A DNA stretch of 64,000 nucleotides from Synechococcus sp. HK01-R. GTDB lineage: Bacteria; Cyanobacteriota; Cyanobacteriia; PCC-6307; Cyanobiaceae. Below, piece after piece: positions 53,362 to 62,254 of this stretch. Position numbers and translations under genes: made by a program. How positions within the stretch are numbered: the stretch's first letter is position 1; each line of letters begins with the position of its first letter. The stretch is taken from contig NZ_CP059059.1 in NCBI RefSeq assembly GCF_014217855.1, forward strand, positions 1,550,001-1,614,000, written 5' to 3'. Under the pieces are notes generated by a model, which did no database searches, was not told the DNA's origin, and saw only the letters and a list, made by a program, of their open reading frames with translations.

Positions 53362-54536
53362 GGCGTGGTGCTGGCGGTCGCTCCTGTTTTAGGCGGCTTG
53401 CGCACCACCGGTGGTTTGGGCTTCAGCACCGGTGCCATGGCAGCGGCCATCTCGCGGATCAGTTCGGTGGAGCGGGGGTCGTTGAAAGGCCCTTTCACCA
53501 CAAATGCAGCAACGGCTCTGCTGCCATCGGGGAGCTCGATCAGTCCCGCGTCGGCATAGGCGATGCCGATGTCCCCGGTTTTGTTCAATACCCGATAGCC
53601 CTTGATCATCAGGCTGTCGTCAGGGTCTCCCTGTTCGCCGCCCAGGCCTTTCAGCAGGCCTCCAGGCAGCAGTCGGTTGGTCCGTGAGGTGCCCATCACC
53701 TCTCGGAACAGATCACGGCTCCTGGGCCCCAGGGTTTCGCCGGTGTCCACCAGCGCGATGGAGCGGGCCAGGTCGCGGGCGCTGGTGGTGTTGGTGCCCT
53801 CCAGATCCGGAAGCCAGTTGTTCACCGCTGTGGCGCTCAGGCCGAGGGCGTTGAAGCGTGCATTGAGCTCTTCCTTGCCGCCGACCCTTTCGATCAGCAG
53901 GTTGGTGGCGCTGTTGTCACTCACCCGGATCATTTCTGTGGCCACCTCATGGGTGGGGAAACGGGTGCCGATCGGTTTGGAGGCCATCCATCCAGCGCCG
54001 CCGCCAACGGTGGTTTTCGTGAGGGTGAGGGGTTCGTTCCAGCTGAGGGTGCCAGCATCCAGCAACTCCAGGGCCACCAGCAGGATCGGGGTTTTAATCG
54101 AGCTCGCCGCAGGCAGCGCGGTGTCGGGATTCAGCTGGGCGTAGCGGCCGTCATCGAGCAGCAGCAGGAAGGCGCTGACTTGTAAATCCTTCTGGGAGGC
54201 AGCCAGTTCCTGCCAGCGTTGGCTGAGGGCTGTGAGTTCGGTTTTGGTTTCGAAACGACCGAGGCTGGAGGCGAAGCCGCTGCGGCGCGTGGTGCTTGGA
54301 AGGGCCTGGGGTCCTGTGCTGATCGCCCCCTGCAGGAGCTTGGGGTTCAGCCAGTCGGGTAAGGGCATCCCGCTAGCCCCTGCGCCAGTGCCTCCCTGGG
54401 ACACATGGGGGGCGAGCATCTTCAGGGCGGAGCCACTGATCACGCCAAGGCCGATGCCCATGAGCATAAGGCGCACCAGCAGCATGAGGGGGCGGCGCCA
54501 GCCAGCTTCTGGGCGACGGGATCGGCTGCTGCTCAC
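53358..54536 (-). CDS. Class A beta-lactamase-fold serine hydrolase, membrane-anchored
   Basis: A 392-residue protein with an N-terminal anchor (LMLLVRLMLMGIGLGVISGSAL) and a beta-lactamase/transpeptidase fold. The motifs are SxxK (Ser145-Ser-Ile-Lys148), SDN (206-208) and KTG (319-321). The omega-loop sequence is PDLEGTNTT, not the usual ExxLN. This may be an active beta-lactamase or a peptidoglycan-related hydrolase. Its stop overlaps the DUF3370 start, so it heads a coupled series ending in chlI. Confidence 0.82.
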   Translation of the reverse strand: MSSSRSRRPEAGWRRPLMLLVRLMLMGIGLGVISGSALKMLAPHVSQGGTGAGASGMPLPDWLNPKLLQGAISTGPQALPSTTRRSGFASSLGRFETKTELTALSQRWQELAASQKDLQVSAFLLLLDDGRYAQLNPDTALPAASSIKTPILLVALELLDAGTLSWNEPLTLTKTTVGGGAGWMASKPIGTRFPTHEVATEMIRVSDNSATNLLIERVGGKEELNARFNALGLSATAVNNWLPDLEGTNTTSARDLARSIALVDTGETLGPRSRDLFREVMGTSRTNRLLPGGLLKGLGGEQGDPDDSLMIKGYRVLNKTGDIGIAYADAGLIELPDGSRAVAAFVVKGPFNDPRSTELIREMAAAMAPVLKPKPPVVRKPPKTGATASTTP

Positions 54537-54562
54537 CGTTGGGCTGCAAGGGTCTGCCGAGG

Positions 54563-55309
54563 TTAAGAGCGGTCCCGGTGAATCGCCCAGCGGAGCTGAC
54601 GCACCATGCCGCGGACGAGAGCGACCTCTTCGCTCCTGACCATGGCTCGCTGCAACAGGCCACGCAGCTTGGCCATGCGTGCATGGGCGGTGTGCTCCAG
54701 GAGAAAGCCAACCTCCAGCAGCAGTGCTTCCGCATCCTTCAGGCAGGGCTCTAGCTCGCTGGGACCAGCTGGTGAGGGCTGGCTGTCATTGGGGGCGCTG
54801 CCACGGCGTAGGCGTTCCAGTTCGTGGAGCACCACCGCAACGGCATGGGAGAGGTTGAGGGAGGGGTAGCTGGCGTGGCTGTGCAGCTGAATCACCCGCT
54901 GGCTGAGCAGCAGCTCATCGTTGCTGAGGCCCCGGTCCTCCCGCCCGAACACCAGCGCCGCCCGCGGGCTGTCGCCGTCCCCTGCTTCCGGAGCGTTCAG
55001 CAGCCAGGGCAGCACCTGTTCAGGCGGATGCAAGGGAATCTCGCCATGGTCGAGCCGTCCGCAGGTGGCCACGACCCGCCGGCAGTCCGCCAGGGCACTG
55101 ATCAGGTCGGGGTAACAGCGAGCCTGCTCGAGCACCGCCAGACCGTGCACGGCCATGCGCTGAGCCTCGGGGTCAGCGCTGGAGCAGCGAGGTGCCACCA
55201 GGCGTAGGTCTTGGATTCCGAAATTGGCGCAGAGCCTGGCGACGCTCCCCACGTTGAGCGGTCCTGAGGGTTCGACCAGCACCACGCAGAGTTGTTGGGT
55301 GGGGCTCAT
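54563..55309 (-). CDS. RNA methyltransferase, TrmJ/TrmH (SPOUT) family
   Basis: A 248-residue SPOUT methyltransferase, likely tRNA 2'-O-methylase TrmJ. It starts [38 protein letters not shown], and has the SAM-knot regions ALVFGREDRGLSNDELLL and LNLSHAVAVVLHEL. The start overlaps the cytM stop (ATGA), which fixes it at 55309; longer upstream frames have no similarity. Confidence 0.9.
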   Translation of the reverse strand: MSPTQQLCVVLVEPSGPLNVGSVARLCANFGIQDLRLVAPRCSSADPEAQRMAVHGLAVLEQARCYPDLISALADCRRVVATCGRLDHGEIPLHPPEQVLPWLLNAPEAGDGDSPRAALVFGREDRGLSNDELLLSQRVIQLHSHASYPSLNLSHAVAVVLHELERLRRGSAPNDSQPSPAGPSELEPCLKDAEALLLEVGFLLEHTAHARMAKLRGLLQRAMVRSEEVALVRGMVRQLRWAIHRDRS

Positions 55310-55719
55310 TCGAGGGATTTGAGATGGGCGAGCAGATCGGCCATCGTTTGAGGTTCGACTTCGAAGCGGGGCATGGGTGGCGTCGCGCCACTCACCACCT
55401 GGTGAATCAGTGAGGGGTCGCTGCGGCGGTCGGCGATGCCATGCAGATTCGGGCCCACCAGCCCTTGGCCTGCCAGGCCATGGCAGCCGGCGCAATTGAT
55501 TCGGAAGATCTGGCCGCCATGGTCGGCATCACCACTGAGTTGGAGGGTGGCGCGCACGTAGGGATCCCGTCCTGCGCTGCCCATCACCCAGAGGGTCAGC
55601 ACGATGCAGGTCATGGCTGCAACACTCACCAGCGCGGCGATCAGGCCCCGCTTCTGCCCCACGGGCCCTACAGCAGTTGATGACGGAGCTGTCACGGTCG
55701 CGGCCTGGCCATGAAACAA
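55306..55719 (-). CDS. cytM: Membrane-anchored cytochrome c (cytochrome cM type)
   Basis: A 137-residue monoheme cytochrome. One transmembrane helix (about 25-47, [20 protein letters not shown]) precedes the heme site Cys76-AG-Cys79-His80; the distal Met is probably Met116 in TPPMPRF. The class-I pattern with an N-terminal anchor matches cytochrome cM, an electron carrier unlike soluble petJ. It is divergent from petG, 32 bases between the starts. Confidence 0.88.
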   Translation of the reverse strand: MFHGQAATVTAPSSTAVGPVGQKRGLIAALVSVAAMTCIVLTLWVMGSAGRDPYVRATLQLSGDADHGGQIFRINCAGCHGLAGQGLVGPNLHGIADRRSDPSLIHQVVSGATPPMPRFEVEPQTMADLLAHLKSLE

Positions 55720-55751
55720 TTGTGCTCAATCTTTTCATCGGTCGCGACGAC

Positions 55752-55865
55752 ATGATCGAACCTCTGCTCTGCGGCATCGTTCTGGGTCTGATCCCCGTCA
55801 CCCTGGTGGGTCTGTTTGTTGCTGCCTGGAACCAGTACCGCCGGGGCAGTGCCCTGGGGGGCTGA
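55752..55865 (+). CDS. petG: Cytochrome b6f subunit PetG
   Basis: A 37-residue single-helix subunit of the cytochrome b6f complex ([37 protein letters not shown]), the normal length and sequence. Its stop lies inside the convergent rsmD gene, so 68 of its 114 bases are covered by the 3' end of rsmD. The start is the ATG at 55752. Confidence 0.97.
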   Translation: MIEPLLCGIVLGLIPVTLVGLFVAAWNQYRRGSALGG

Positions 55866-56430
55866 TCAGCAGCAGTCCGCTGTTGCCATAGCGCCGCTGG
55901 TCCCTGAGTTGCCAACCCTGAGGCAGCTCGGGGATTGCTTGTATGGCGTGTTCGCAGATCACCAGCGCTCCATCGCGGAGCCATTGACCTCTGAGCAGTA
56001 AGTCCAGGCCTGGCGCATACAACCCCGCGGCGTAGGGGGGATCGAAATACACCAGGTCAAATCCAGGGTCAGATTCAGGTCGCCCTGTGCCAAGCCAGCG
56101 TCTGAGGTCGGCACAAATCACGCTGTGGCTTGGTGATGGCGATAAGCCAGTGGCGGTGGCCGCCATGTTCTCGCGGCAGATTGCTGCAGTGCCTGGATTC
56201 TTCTCAATAGCGAGCACCCTCATCGCCCCCCTGAGCATCGCTTCGCAACCCATCACGCCACTGCCGCTGCAGAGGTCAAGCCAATGGCAGCCGTGGAGTT
56301 CTGGGGCCAGCATGTTCATCACCGCCTGCCGCACAAGGCCTGTGGTGGGACGGGTGCCGTCACCTTTCGGGCTTTTGAGGCGGCGGCCTCCACTCAGTCG
56401 CAGCTCACCCTTGGCTGTGCTTCCTTTCAC
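55798..56430 (-). CDS. rsmD: 16S rRNA (guanine966-N2)-methyltransferase RsmD
   Basis: A 210-residue SAM-dependent methylase. It has the RsmD start of [29 protein letters not shown], motif [21 protein letters not shown] and the catalytic [19 protein letters not shown] at 56430 overlaps the hisH stop (GTGA), giving a coupled start; an ATG 10 codons upstream (56460) is the alternative and would add MARAQRPLPG. The 3' end overlaps convergent petG. Confidence 0.9.
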   Translation of the reverse strand: MKGSTAKGELRLSGGRRLKSPKGDGTRPTTGLVRQAVMNMLAPELHGCHWLDLCSGSGVMGCEAMLRGAMRVLAIEKNPGTAAICRENMAATATGLSPSPSHSVICADLRRWLGTGRPESDPGFDLVYFDPPYAAGLYAPGLDLLLRGQWLRDGALVICEHAIQAIPELPQGWQLRDQRRYGNSGLLLISPPGHCPGGTGSRQQQTDPPG

Positions 56431-57062
56431 GCCTGGCAAGGGCCGCTGCGCTCGAGCCATTGCAGCCAGCGTTGAAGCAATCGCTGCCCTGCGTCACCTG
56501 ATTTTTCAGGATGAAACTGGCAAGCCCCCAGCTGCCCGCTCCAGACCATGGCTGTGGCCTGACCTCGGCCGAAGGGCGCGCTGGCAGCGAGCACCTCAGG
56601 CTGCTCTGGAGCAGCGGCATAGGAATGAACGAAATACATCCATTCCTCTGGGTCATCGTGTCCGAGAAGCGGGCAGGGATGCGACACCTGGAGAGGTGCC
56701 CAGCCCATGTGGGGGATGCGCTCTCCGGCATCATCCGGAAGCCGCCTCACATGGCCCTTCAGCAGGCCAAGCCCGGGGCGTCTGCCTTCCTCGCTGCGTT
56801 CAAATAAGAGTTGAAGACCTAGGCAGATTCCCAGCAGCGGTTTCGCTTCGGCGTGCCACTGCTGCAGGTGGGGGATGAGGCCTGTCTGCTCAAGCTGAGC
56901 CATTGCTGGGTCGAAGGCTCCGACACCAGGAAGGATCAACGCATCGCAGGACGCCAGATTGTCTGGGTCATGGACCATCCCTAGCGGCTGATCGAGACGT
57001 GCGAATGAGGTCTGCACCGAGTGCAGGTTCCCCATCCCGTAATCAATCAGCCCAATCCTCAA
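56427..57062 (-). CDS. hisH: Imidazole glycerol phosphate synthase, glutamine amidotransferase subunit
   Basis: Supplies ammonia to HisF in histidine synthesis. The 211-residue type-1 amidotransferase has the nucleophile Cys80 in LLGICLGLQLLFE, the oxyanion sequence ILPGVGAFDPAM and the His-Glu of CQFHPEKSGDAGQ near the end. Start ATG 57062. It is downstream of trxA with a 16-base gap and coupled to rsmD at its 3' end. Confidence 0.96.
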   Translation of the reverse strand: MRIGLIDYGMGNLHSVQTSFARLDQPLGMVHDPDNLASCDALILPGVGAFDPAMAQLEQTGLIPHLQQWHAEAKPLLGICLGLQLLFERSEEGRRPGLGLLKGHVRRLPDDAGERIPHMGWAPLQVSHPCPLLGHDDPEEWMYFVHSYAAAPEQPEVLAASAPFGRGQATAMVWSGQLGACQFHPEKSGDAGQRLLQRWLQWLERSGPCQA

Positions 57063-57078
57063 GGTGATGGGGAAGTGA

Positions 57079-57402
57079 TCAGAGGTACTTGGAGATCGTG
57101 CCGGAGAGGGTCGCCTTGGGAACGGCGCCGACCACGGTGTCGACCTTCTGGCCGCCCTTGAACACCATCAGCGTGGGGATGCTGCGAATGCCGTATTGGC
57201 TGGCGACGTTTGGATTTTCGTCGGTGTTCAGCTTGAACACTTTGATTTTGCCTTCGAATTCCTTGGCGATTTCGTCGACGATCGGAGCCACCATGCGGCA
57301 GGGGCCGCACCAGGGGGCCCAGAAGTCGACCAGCACAGGCATGTCGCTCTGGAGCACGTCCTGCTCGAAGGAGGCGTCGGTGACGGCAGCAGCGCTGGAC
57401 AT
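57079..57402 (-). CDS. trxA: Thioredoxin
   Basis: A 107-residue m-type thioredoxin. It has [24 protein letters not shown] with the active CGPC at 32-35, followed by [26 protein letters not shown] (cis-Pro loop). It reduces target enzymes with electrons from thioredoxin reductases. A TAAGTT box (minus strand, 57428-57433) is a weak candidate for its -10. Confidence 0.97.
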   Translation of the reverse strand: MSSAAAVTDASFEQDVLQSDMPVLVDFWAPWCGPCRMVAPIVDEIAKEFEGKIKVFKLNTDENPNVASQYGIRSIPTLMVFKGGQKVDTVVGAVPKATLSGTISKYL

Positions 57403-57639
57403 TCGATCTGACCTGGATTTTCACTGAAACTTAGCAACCATCAGCGGATTTATTCAGTGCCGAGATGGTGACTGAGGCGAACTGTGATGCTCGCCGGGGG
57501 AAGACAAAAAGCCCGAGCGCGTCGGGCCGGGGGGTGTGAGGAGTGTGTGGGCCGGAGCCCCCACAAGGGCAAGGTTAACGCTTGTCTTGATGGTGTCGCA
57601 CGGGTCTTATTTTGCGACTTTCTTGGTTTTGGGGTTGGC
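57403..57639. other. Non-coding gap between trxA and guaB3
   Basis: 237 bases with no credible gene. It contains a minus-strand terminator-like hairpin and, nearer guaB3, a second hairpin with stem TGTGGG/CCCACA. A longer plus-strand frame passing through it (57484-57951) runs antisense to guaB3 and is not supported. Confidence 0.75.
57506..57527 (-). terminator. Rho-independent terminator downstream of guaB3
   Basis: GCCCGA (57527-57522 read on the minus strand) pairs with TCGGGC around a 5-base loop, followed at once by TTTTT (57510-57506). This is a canonical intrinsic terminator about 110 bases after the guaB3 stop, and it would also insulate trxA. Confidence 0.75.
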
Positions 57640-58803
57640 TTATTTGCCCATGCCCAGCTGCTGGGCTTTCTGATAAACCTTGCCTTCGGTGAGCAGGGAG
57701 GGGGCAACGACGACCTCCACCTGTTGCATGTCGCGGATGGTTTGAGCCCCGAGGGTTCCCATCGAGGTTTTGAGGCATCCCAACAGGTTGTGGGTGCCAT
57801 CATCCAGTTTCGCGGGACCCCGCAGGATGCGCTCCAGGCTGCCGGTGCTGCCGACGTTGATGCGAGTACCCCTGGGCAGGACTGGGCTCGGGGTGGCCAT
57901 GCCCCAGTGGAAGCCACGGCCGGGGGCTTCCTCGGCGCGAGCGATCGGTGAGCCGATCATCACGGCATCGGCTCCACAGGCGATGCACTTGCAGATGTCA
58001 CCACCGGTGACGATGCCGCCATCGGCAATGATCGGAACGTAGCGGCCGCTTTCACGCTGGTAGTCCTCCCGGGCGGCGGCGCAGTCAGCCACGGCAGTCG
58101 CCTGGGGGATGCCCACACCAAGGACTCCCCTGGATGTGCAGGCGGCTCCGGGGCCGATGCCCACCATCACGCCGGCGGCGCCAGCGCGCATCAGCTGCAG
58201 GGCCACGTCGTAGGTGACGCAGTTGCCGATCACGACGGGGACTCCCATGTCCCGGCAGAGGGCTTCCAGGTCGAGGGTGTCTTGCCCTTCTGGACCGATG
58301 TGGTTGGTGGAGACCACGGTGGCCTGCACGAAGAAGAGGTCGGCACCGGCCTCAGCGATTGCTTTGCCGAATCGCATGGCAGCCACGGGGGTGCCGCTCA
58401 CCGCAGCGATGCCACCTTTGGCTTTGATGTCTTGGATGCGCTTGCGGATCAGGCTCTCCTGAACAGGCTGGCTGTAGATCTCCTGCATCAGGGGGACGAA
58501 GGCGTCCTTGCCTACCGCTGCAATGCGGTCGAGAACGGCGTTCGGGTCTTCGTAGCGGGTCTGAACACCCTCAAGGTTGAGCACACCCAGGGCCCCCAGT
58601 TGAGAGAGCTGAACGGCCATGTCCACATCCACCACACCATCCATGGCGCTGGCGATGATCGGAATCTCCCGTTCGATGCCCCCCAGGCTCCAGCGGGTGT
58701 CTGTGACCTCGGGATCAACGGTTCGACCGCCGGGCACAAGGGCGATCTCGTCGATGCCATAGGCCCGGCGGACAACCTTGGAGCGACCGAGCTGAATGTT
58801 CAC
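57640..58803 (-). CDS. guaB3: GuaB3-family IMP dehydrogenase-related protein
   Basis: A 387-residue TIM-barrel protein of the GuaB3 group, which in cyanobacteria acts as an IMP dehydrogenase without CBS regulatory domains. Start GTG 58803 gives VNIQLGRSKVVRRAYGIDEIALVPGGRTVDPEVTDTRWSLGGIEREIPIIASAMDGVVDV. The catalytic Cys is in GPGAACTSRGVLGVG, preceded by GAAGVMVGIG; the family end is ...LGMGK. No CBS domains occur. The longer upstream frame to 58935 has no family match. A CAAD gene lies upstream. Confidence 0.92.
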   Translation of the reverse strand: MNIQLGRSKVVRRAYGIDEIALVPGGRTVDPEVTDTRWSLGGIEREIPIIASAMDGVVDVDMAVQLSQLGALGVLNLEGVQTRYEDPNAVLDRIAAVGKDAFVPLMQEIYSQPVQESLIRKRIQDIKAKGGIAAVSGTPVAAMRFGKAIAEAGADLFFVQATVVSTNHIGPEGQDTLDLEALCRDMGVPVVIGNCVTYDVALQLMRAGAAGVMVGIGPGAACTSRGVLGVGIPQATAVADCAAAREDYQRESGRYVPIIADGGIVTGGDICKCIACGADAVMIGSPIARAEEAPGRGFHWGMATPSPVLPRGTRINVGSTGSLERILRGPAKLDDGTHNLLGCLKTSMGTLGAQTIRDMQQVEVVVAPSLLTEGKVYQKAQQLGMGK

Positions 58804-58852
58804 CGCAAGCCAATGAAGATCCAGACAAGCTACCAAGCGGTGTTGAAGGGGC

Positions 58853-59479
58853 TCAGCCCTTGCCGCCGCCCCGGAACTCTTGCCAGCGGCCACTGACGGC
58901 GGTGAACACCTTGCGCCGCTCATCACTCCGAACAAGACGAGTGACAGAGAACCAGGCCAACCAGCTCACTCCCGCCAGTTCGAACAGGCGTGGGGCCAGA
59001 GGAACCGTGGCGATTGCCGCAAGGATGCCGCTGTAGATCCGCATGACCAGGATCAAGCCAACCAGGCCTACCCCCAGCAGCAGAGGCTGACGCAGGCGCT
59101 GCCATTGATGATCAAGATCCTGTTCCTGCCACCAGCTGCGTAGCTTTTCGCTGAGCAGATCCCATTCCCCGCCTTCACCGTTCTCGAGACCGGCCTGGCC
59201 AGGGTCGGGGCTCATGGCTGCTGGCACGGTGACGCGGCTGGCAATGGCCGGATCGAGAGGTGCCGGTGTGACCGCTGCTTCGATGCTGGCGGCTGGCTCA
59301 GTGGCAGTTGCCGACTCTTGGCCCAGGATCGTGGGGCTCGTGTCTTCAGCGCTCGCGCTGGCAGTGCTTGTCTCGGGGGTTCTTGAAGGGGTTGGCTCGC
59401 TCGGCACGGCGGCTGTGTCCTGCAACGGCTGCTCGATGCCCGCCCCTGGGGTGCTGCTGCTGGAGGGGTCGGTCGTCAT
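58853..59479 (-). CDS. CAAD/CURT1-like membrane protein
   Basis: A 208-residue protein with a long Ser/Thr/Ala/Pro acidic N-terminus (about 1-120) and a CAAD-type C-terminal domain: amphipathic helix WDLLSEKLRSWWQEQDLDHQWQRL, two transmembrane helices (LLLGVGLVGLILVMRIYSGILAAIATV and LFELAGVSWLAWFSV) and the end LVRSDERRKVFTAVSGRWQEF. This domain relates to the CURT1 proteins that curve thylakoid membranes. The gene is divergent from gyrA; between them are 142 bases. Confidence 0.85.
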   Translation of the reverse strand: MTTDPSSSSTPGAGIEQPLQDTAAVPSEPTPSRTPETSTASASAEDTSPTILGQESATATEPAASIEAAVTPAPLDPAIASRVTVPAAMSPDPGQAGLENGEGGEWDLLSEKLRSWWQEQDLDHQWQRLRQPLLLGVGLVGLILVMRIYSGILAAIATVPLAPRLFELAGVSWLAWFSVTRLVRSDERRKVFTAVSGRWQEFRGGGKG

Positions 59480-59591
59480 GGCAGCCGCGTTGGTTCACGC
59501 GCAGGAAGCTTAAAGGCGTCTGCCCGCAGTGGCGACTCTTGCGGCTGATTCCGTAGCGATCCCTCACGCAAGACGTCTGAACCGTTCGCGA

Positions 59592-59597
59592 TAAACT
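59592..59597 (+). promoter_or_regulatory. Candidate -10 element of gyrA
   Basis: TAAACT fits TANNNT and stands 24 bases before the gyrA ATG. A -35 is not clear (caagac at the expected distance). Confidence 0.3.
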
Positions 59598-59621
59598 GAT
59601 TGCAGGCAAATCAGGTCTTTT

Positions 59622-62252
59622 ATGGCGGATCCAGTGGGGCCCGGCAGCGGCGGTCCCGGAGAATCCGACGGTCGGATCATTCAGACGGATCTGCGCAACG
59701 AGATGTCGCGCTCCTATCTGGAGTACGCGATGAGCGTGATCGTCGGGCGCGCCCTGCCTGACGCACGCGATGGACTCAAGCCAGTGCATCGACGCATCCT
59801 CTATGCGATGTACGAGCTGGGGCTGACGAGCGATCGGCCCTACAGGAAATGCGCCCGTGTGGTGGGTGAGGTGCTGGGTAAGTACCACCCCCACGGCGAC
59901 ACGGCGGTGTACGACGCCCTAGTGCGGATGGCCCAGAACTTCTCGATGTCGATGCCCCTCATTGATGGGCACGGCAACTTCGGTTCGGTCGATAACGACC
60001 CGCCGGCGGCCATGCGTTACACCGAATCGCGGCTCCAGGCGCTCACCACCGACAGCCTGCTGGAGGACATCGAGGCGGAAACGGTTGATTTCGCCGACAA
60101 CTTCGACGGCTCCCAGCAGGAGCCCACCGTGCTGCCTGCCCGGATCCCCCAGCTGTTGCTCAACGGGTCAGCCGGCATCGCCGTGGGAATGGCGACCAAC
60201 ATCCCGCCCCACAACCTCGTTGAGCTCATCAACGGACTCTTGGCGCTGATCGAGAACCCGGAGCTCGATGACAACGCTCTGATTCAGATCATTCCGGGCC
60301 CCGATTTCCCCACCGGTGGTCAGATCCTGGGCCGCTCCGGCATCCGCGAGACCTATCGCAGTGGCCGTGGTTCGGTGACGATGCGCGGGGTCGCGGCGAT
60401 CGAAACACTGGAGGTGCCTGGCCGGCCCGATCGAGACGCGGTGATCATCACCGAGTTGCCTTACCAAACCAACAAGGCGGCGCTGATCGAGCGCATCGCC
60501 GAGATGGTGAATGACAAGAAATTGGAGGGCATCTCCGATATCCGCGATGAAAGCGATCGCGATGGCATGCGCATCGTGGTGGAGCTGCGCCGTGATGCTT
60601 ACCCGCAGGTGGTGCTGAATAACCTGTTCAAGCTCACTCCACTGCAAAGCAATTTCAGCGCTCACATGCTGGCGCTGGTGAATGGGGAGCCGATCCTGCT
60701 CACCTTGCGCAAGATGCTGCAGGTGTTCCTCGACTTCCGGGTCGAGACGATTGAGCGGCGCACCCGCTACCTGCTGCGTAAGGCCGAAGAGCGCGACCAC
60801 ATCCTTCTGGGCTTGCTGCTGGCCCTTGATCAGCTCGACCCGATCATTGCCCTGATCCGGGCTGCTCCCGATACGGCCACGGCTCGTCAGCAGCTGCAGG
60901 ACCGCCATGGCCTAAGCGAGATCCAGGCTGACGCCATCCTTCAGATGCAGCTGCGCAGGCTTACGGCCCTGGAAGCGGACAAGATCCGTCTTGAGCACGA
61001 GGATCTGGTCACCAAAATTGCCGACTACAAGGACATCCTCGGCCGTCGCGAGCGAGTGTTCGGAATCATTCAGGACGAGCTCACGCAGCTGCGTGAGCGC
61101 TACCCGATTCAGCGCCGCACGGAGATTCTCGATCTCGCTAGTGGGCTGGAAGATATCGACCTGATCGCCAATGAGCGCTCGGTGGTGCTGCTCACCGAAA
61201 CCGGCTACCTCAAGCGCATGCCGGTGAGCGAGTTTGAAGCCACCAGTCGCGGCACCCGCGGCAAGGCCGGCACCCGTAGCCAGGGAGAGGAGGCCGTGAA
61301 GCTGTTTATCGGCTGCAACGATCACGACACCCTGCTGCTGTTCAGTGACCGGGGGGTCTCCTATGTCCTGCCGGCGTATCGGGTGCCTCAGTGCAGCCGC
61401 ACCGCCAAGGGCACGCCGGTGGTGCAGTTGCTGCCAATCCCGCGCGAGGAATTGATCACCTCGCTGCTGGCGGTCTCGGAGTTCAACGACGACACCGATC
61501 TGTTGATGCTCACCCAGGGCGGCTTCATCAAGCGCACACGCCTGTCTGCCTTCAGCAACATCCGCTCCAACGGTTTGATCGCGATCGGTCTTGAAGAGGG
61601 AGATGCCCTCACCTGGGTGCGCCTGGCTGTGCCGGGCGACAGCGTCTTGATTGGCTCCAAAGCTGGCATGACCATCCATTTCCGCCTCAGCGATGAGGAG
61701 CTGCGGCCTCTTGGACGCACAGCACGGGGTGTGCGTTCGATGAATCTGCGCGATGGTGATGCCCTGGTGAGCATGGACGTGTTGCCGGTGGAGCTGGCCG
61801 ATCGGGTGGCCCAGAGCAGCGACGACGACTCCGAGGATGATGAGGCTGGCGCTGCCAGCGATGGCCCGTGGGTGCTGGTGGCCTCGGCCTCCGGATTGGG
61901 TAAGCGGGTGCCGGTCACCCAATTCCGCCTTCAGAAGCGGGCGGGTATGGGCCTGCGGGCGATGAAGTTCCGCACCGAAGCTGATGCCTTGGTGGGTCTG
62001 CGCGTGCTTGGTGCCGGCGAAGAGGTGTTGCTGGTGAGCGAGAAGGGCGTGATTGTGCGCACCAGCGCCGATTCCATTCCTCAGCAGTCACGGGCGGCCA
62101 CGGGGGTGCGGCTGCAGCGGCTTGATAAGGGCGATCGTCTCTCAGAGGTCGTGTTGGTGCCGCCGGAAGCCGAGTCTGATGAGGCGACCGACGCTGAAAC
62201 TGAAGACGAAGCTGCTGAGGCTGCCGCCAGCGCTGAGCCCCAGGACAGCTGA
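59622..62252 (+). CDS. gyrA: DNA gyrase subunit A
   Basis: An 876-residue type II topoisomerase subunit. The catalytic Tyr133 is in [10 protein letters not shown]; the quinolone region [15 protein letters not shown] shows Thr at the position equal to E. coli Ser83 and Asp at 87. The C-terminal DNA-wrapping domain has the repeated blades and a GyrA-box-like GTRGKAG. An acidic loop ([16 protein letters not shown], about residue 730) and an acidic Glu/Asp/Ala tail extend it. The crtL start is 2 bases after the stop. Confidence 0.97.
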   Translation: MADPVGPGSGGPGESDGRIIQTDLRNEMSRSYLEYAMSVIVGRALPDARDGLKPVHRRILYAMYELGLTSDRPYRKCARVVGEVLGKYHPHGDTAVYDALVRMAQNFSMSMPLIDGHGNFGSVDNDPPAAMRYTESRLQALTTDSLLEDIEAETVDFADNFDGSQQEPTVLPARIPQLLLNGSAGIAVGMATNIPPHNLVELINGLLALIENPELDDNALIQIIPGPDFPTGGQILGRSGIRETYRSGRGSVTMRGVAAIETLEVPGRPDRDAVIITELPYQTNKAALIERIAEMVNDKKLEGISDIRDESDRDGMRIVVELRRDAYPQVVLNNLFKLTPLQSNFSAHMLALVNGEPILLTLRKMLQVFLDFRVETIERRTRYLLRKAEERDHILLGLLLALDQLDPIIALIRAAPDTATARQQLQDRHGLSEIQADAILQMQLRRLTALEADKIRLEHEDLVTKIADYKDILGRRERVFGIIQDELTQLRERYPIQRRTEILDLASGLEDIDLIANERSVVLLTETGYLKRMPVSEFEATSRGTRGKAGTRSQGEEAVKLFIGCNDHDTLLLFSDRGVSYVLPAYRVPQCSRTAKGTPVVQLLPIPREELITSLLAVSEFNDDTDLLMLTQGGFIKRTRLSAFSNIRSNGLIAIGLEEGDALTWVRLAVPGDSVLIGSKAGMTIHFRLSDEELRPLGRTARGVRSMNLRDGDALVSMDVLPVELADRVAQSSDDDSEDDEAGAASDGPWVLVASASGLGKRVPVTQFRLQKRAGMGLRAMKFRTEADALVGLRVLGAGEEVLLVSEKGVIVRTSADSIPQQSRAATGVRLQRLDKGDRLSEVVLVPPEAESDEATDAETEDEAAEAAASAEPQDS

Positions 62253-62254
62253 CC

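Noticed and set aside
57484-57951. Plus-strand frame through the trxA-guaB3 gap
   Set aside because: Half of it is antisense to guaB3, and the gap part forms hairpins; no coding signal.
60912-61922. 336-residue minus-strand frame opposite gyrA
   Set aside because: Shadow of gyrA; no similarity and no start context.
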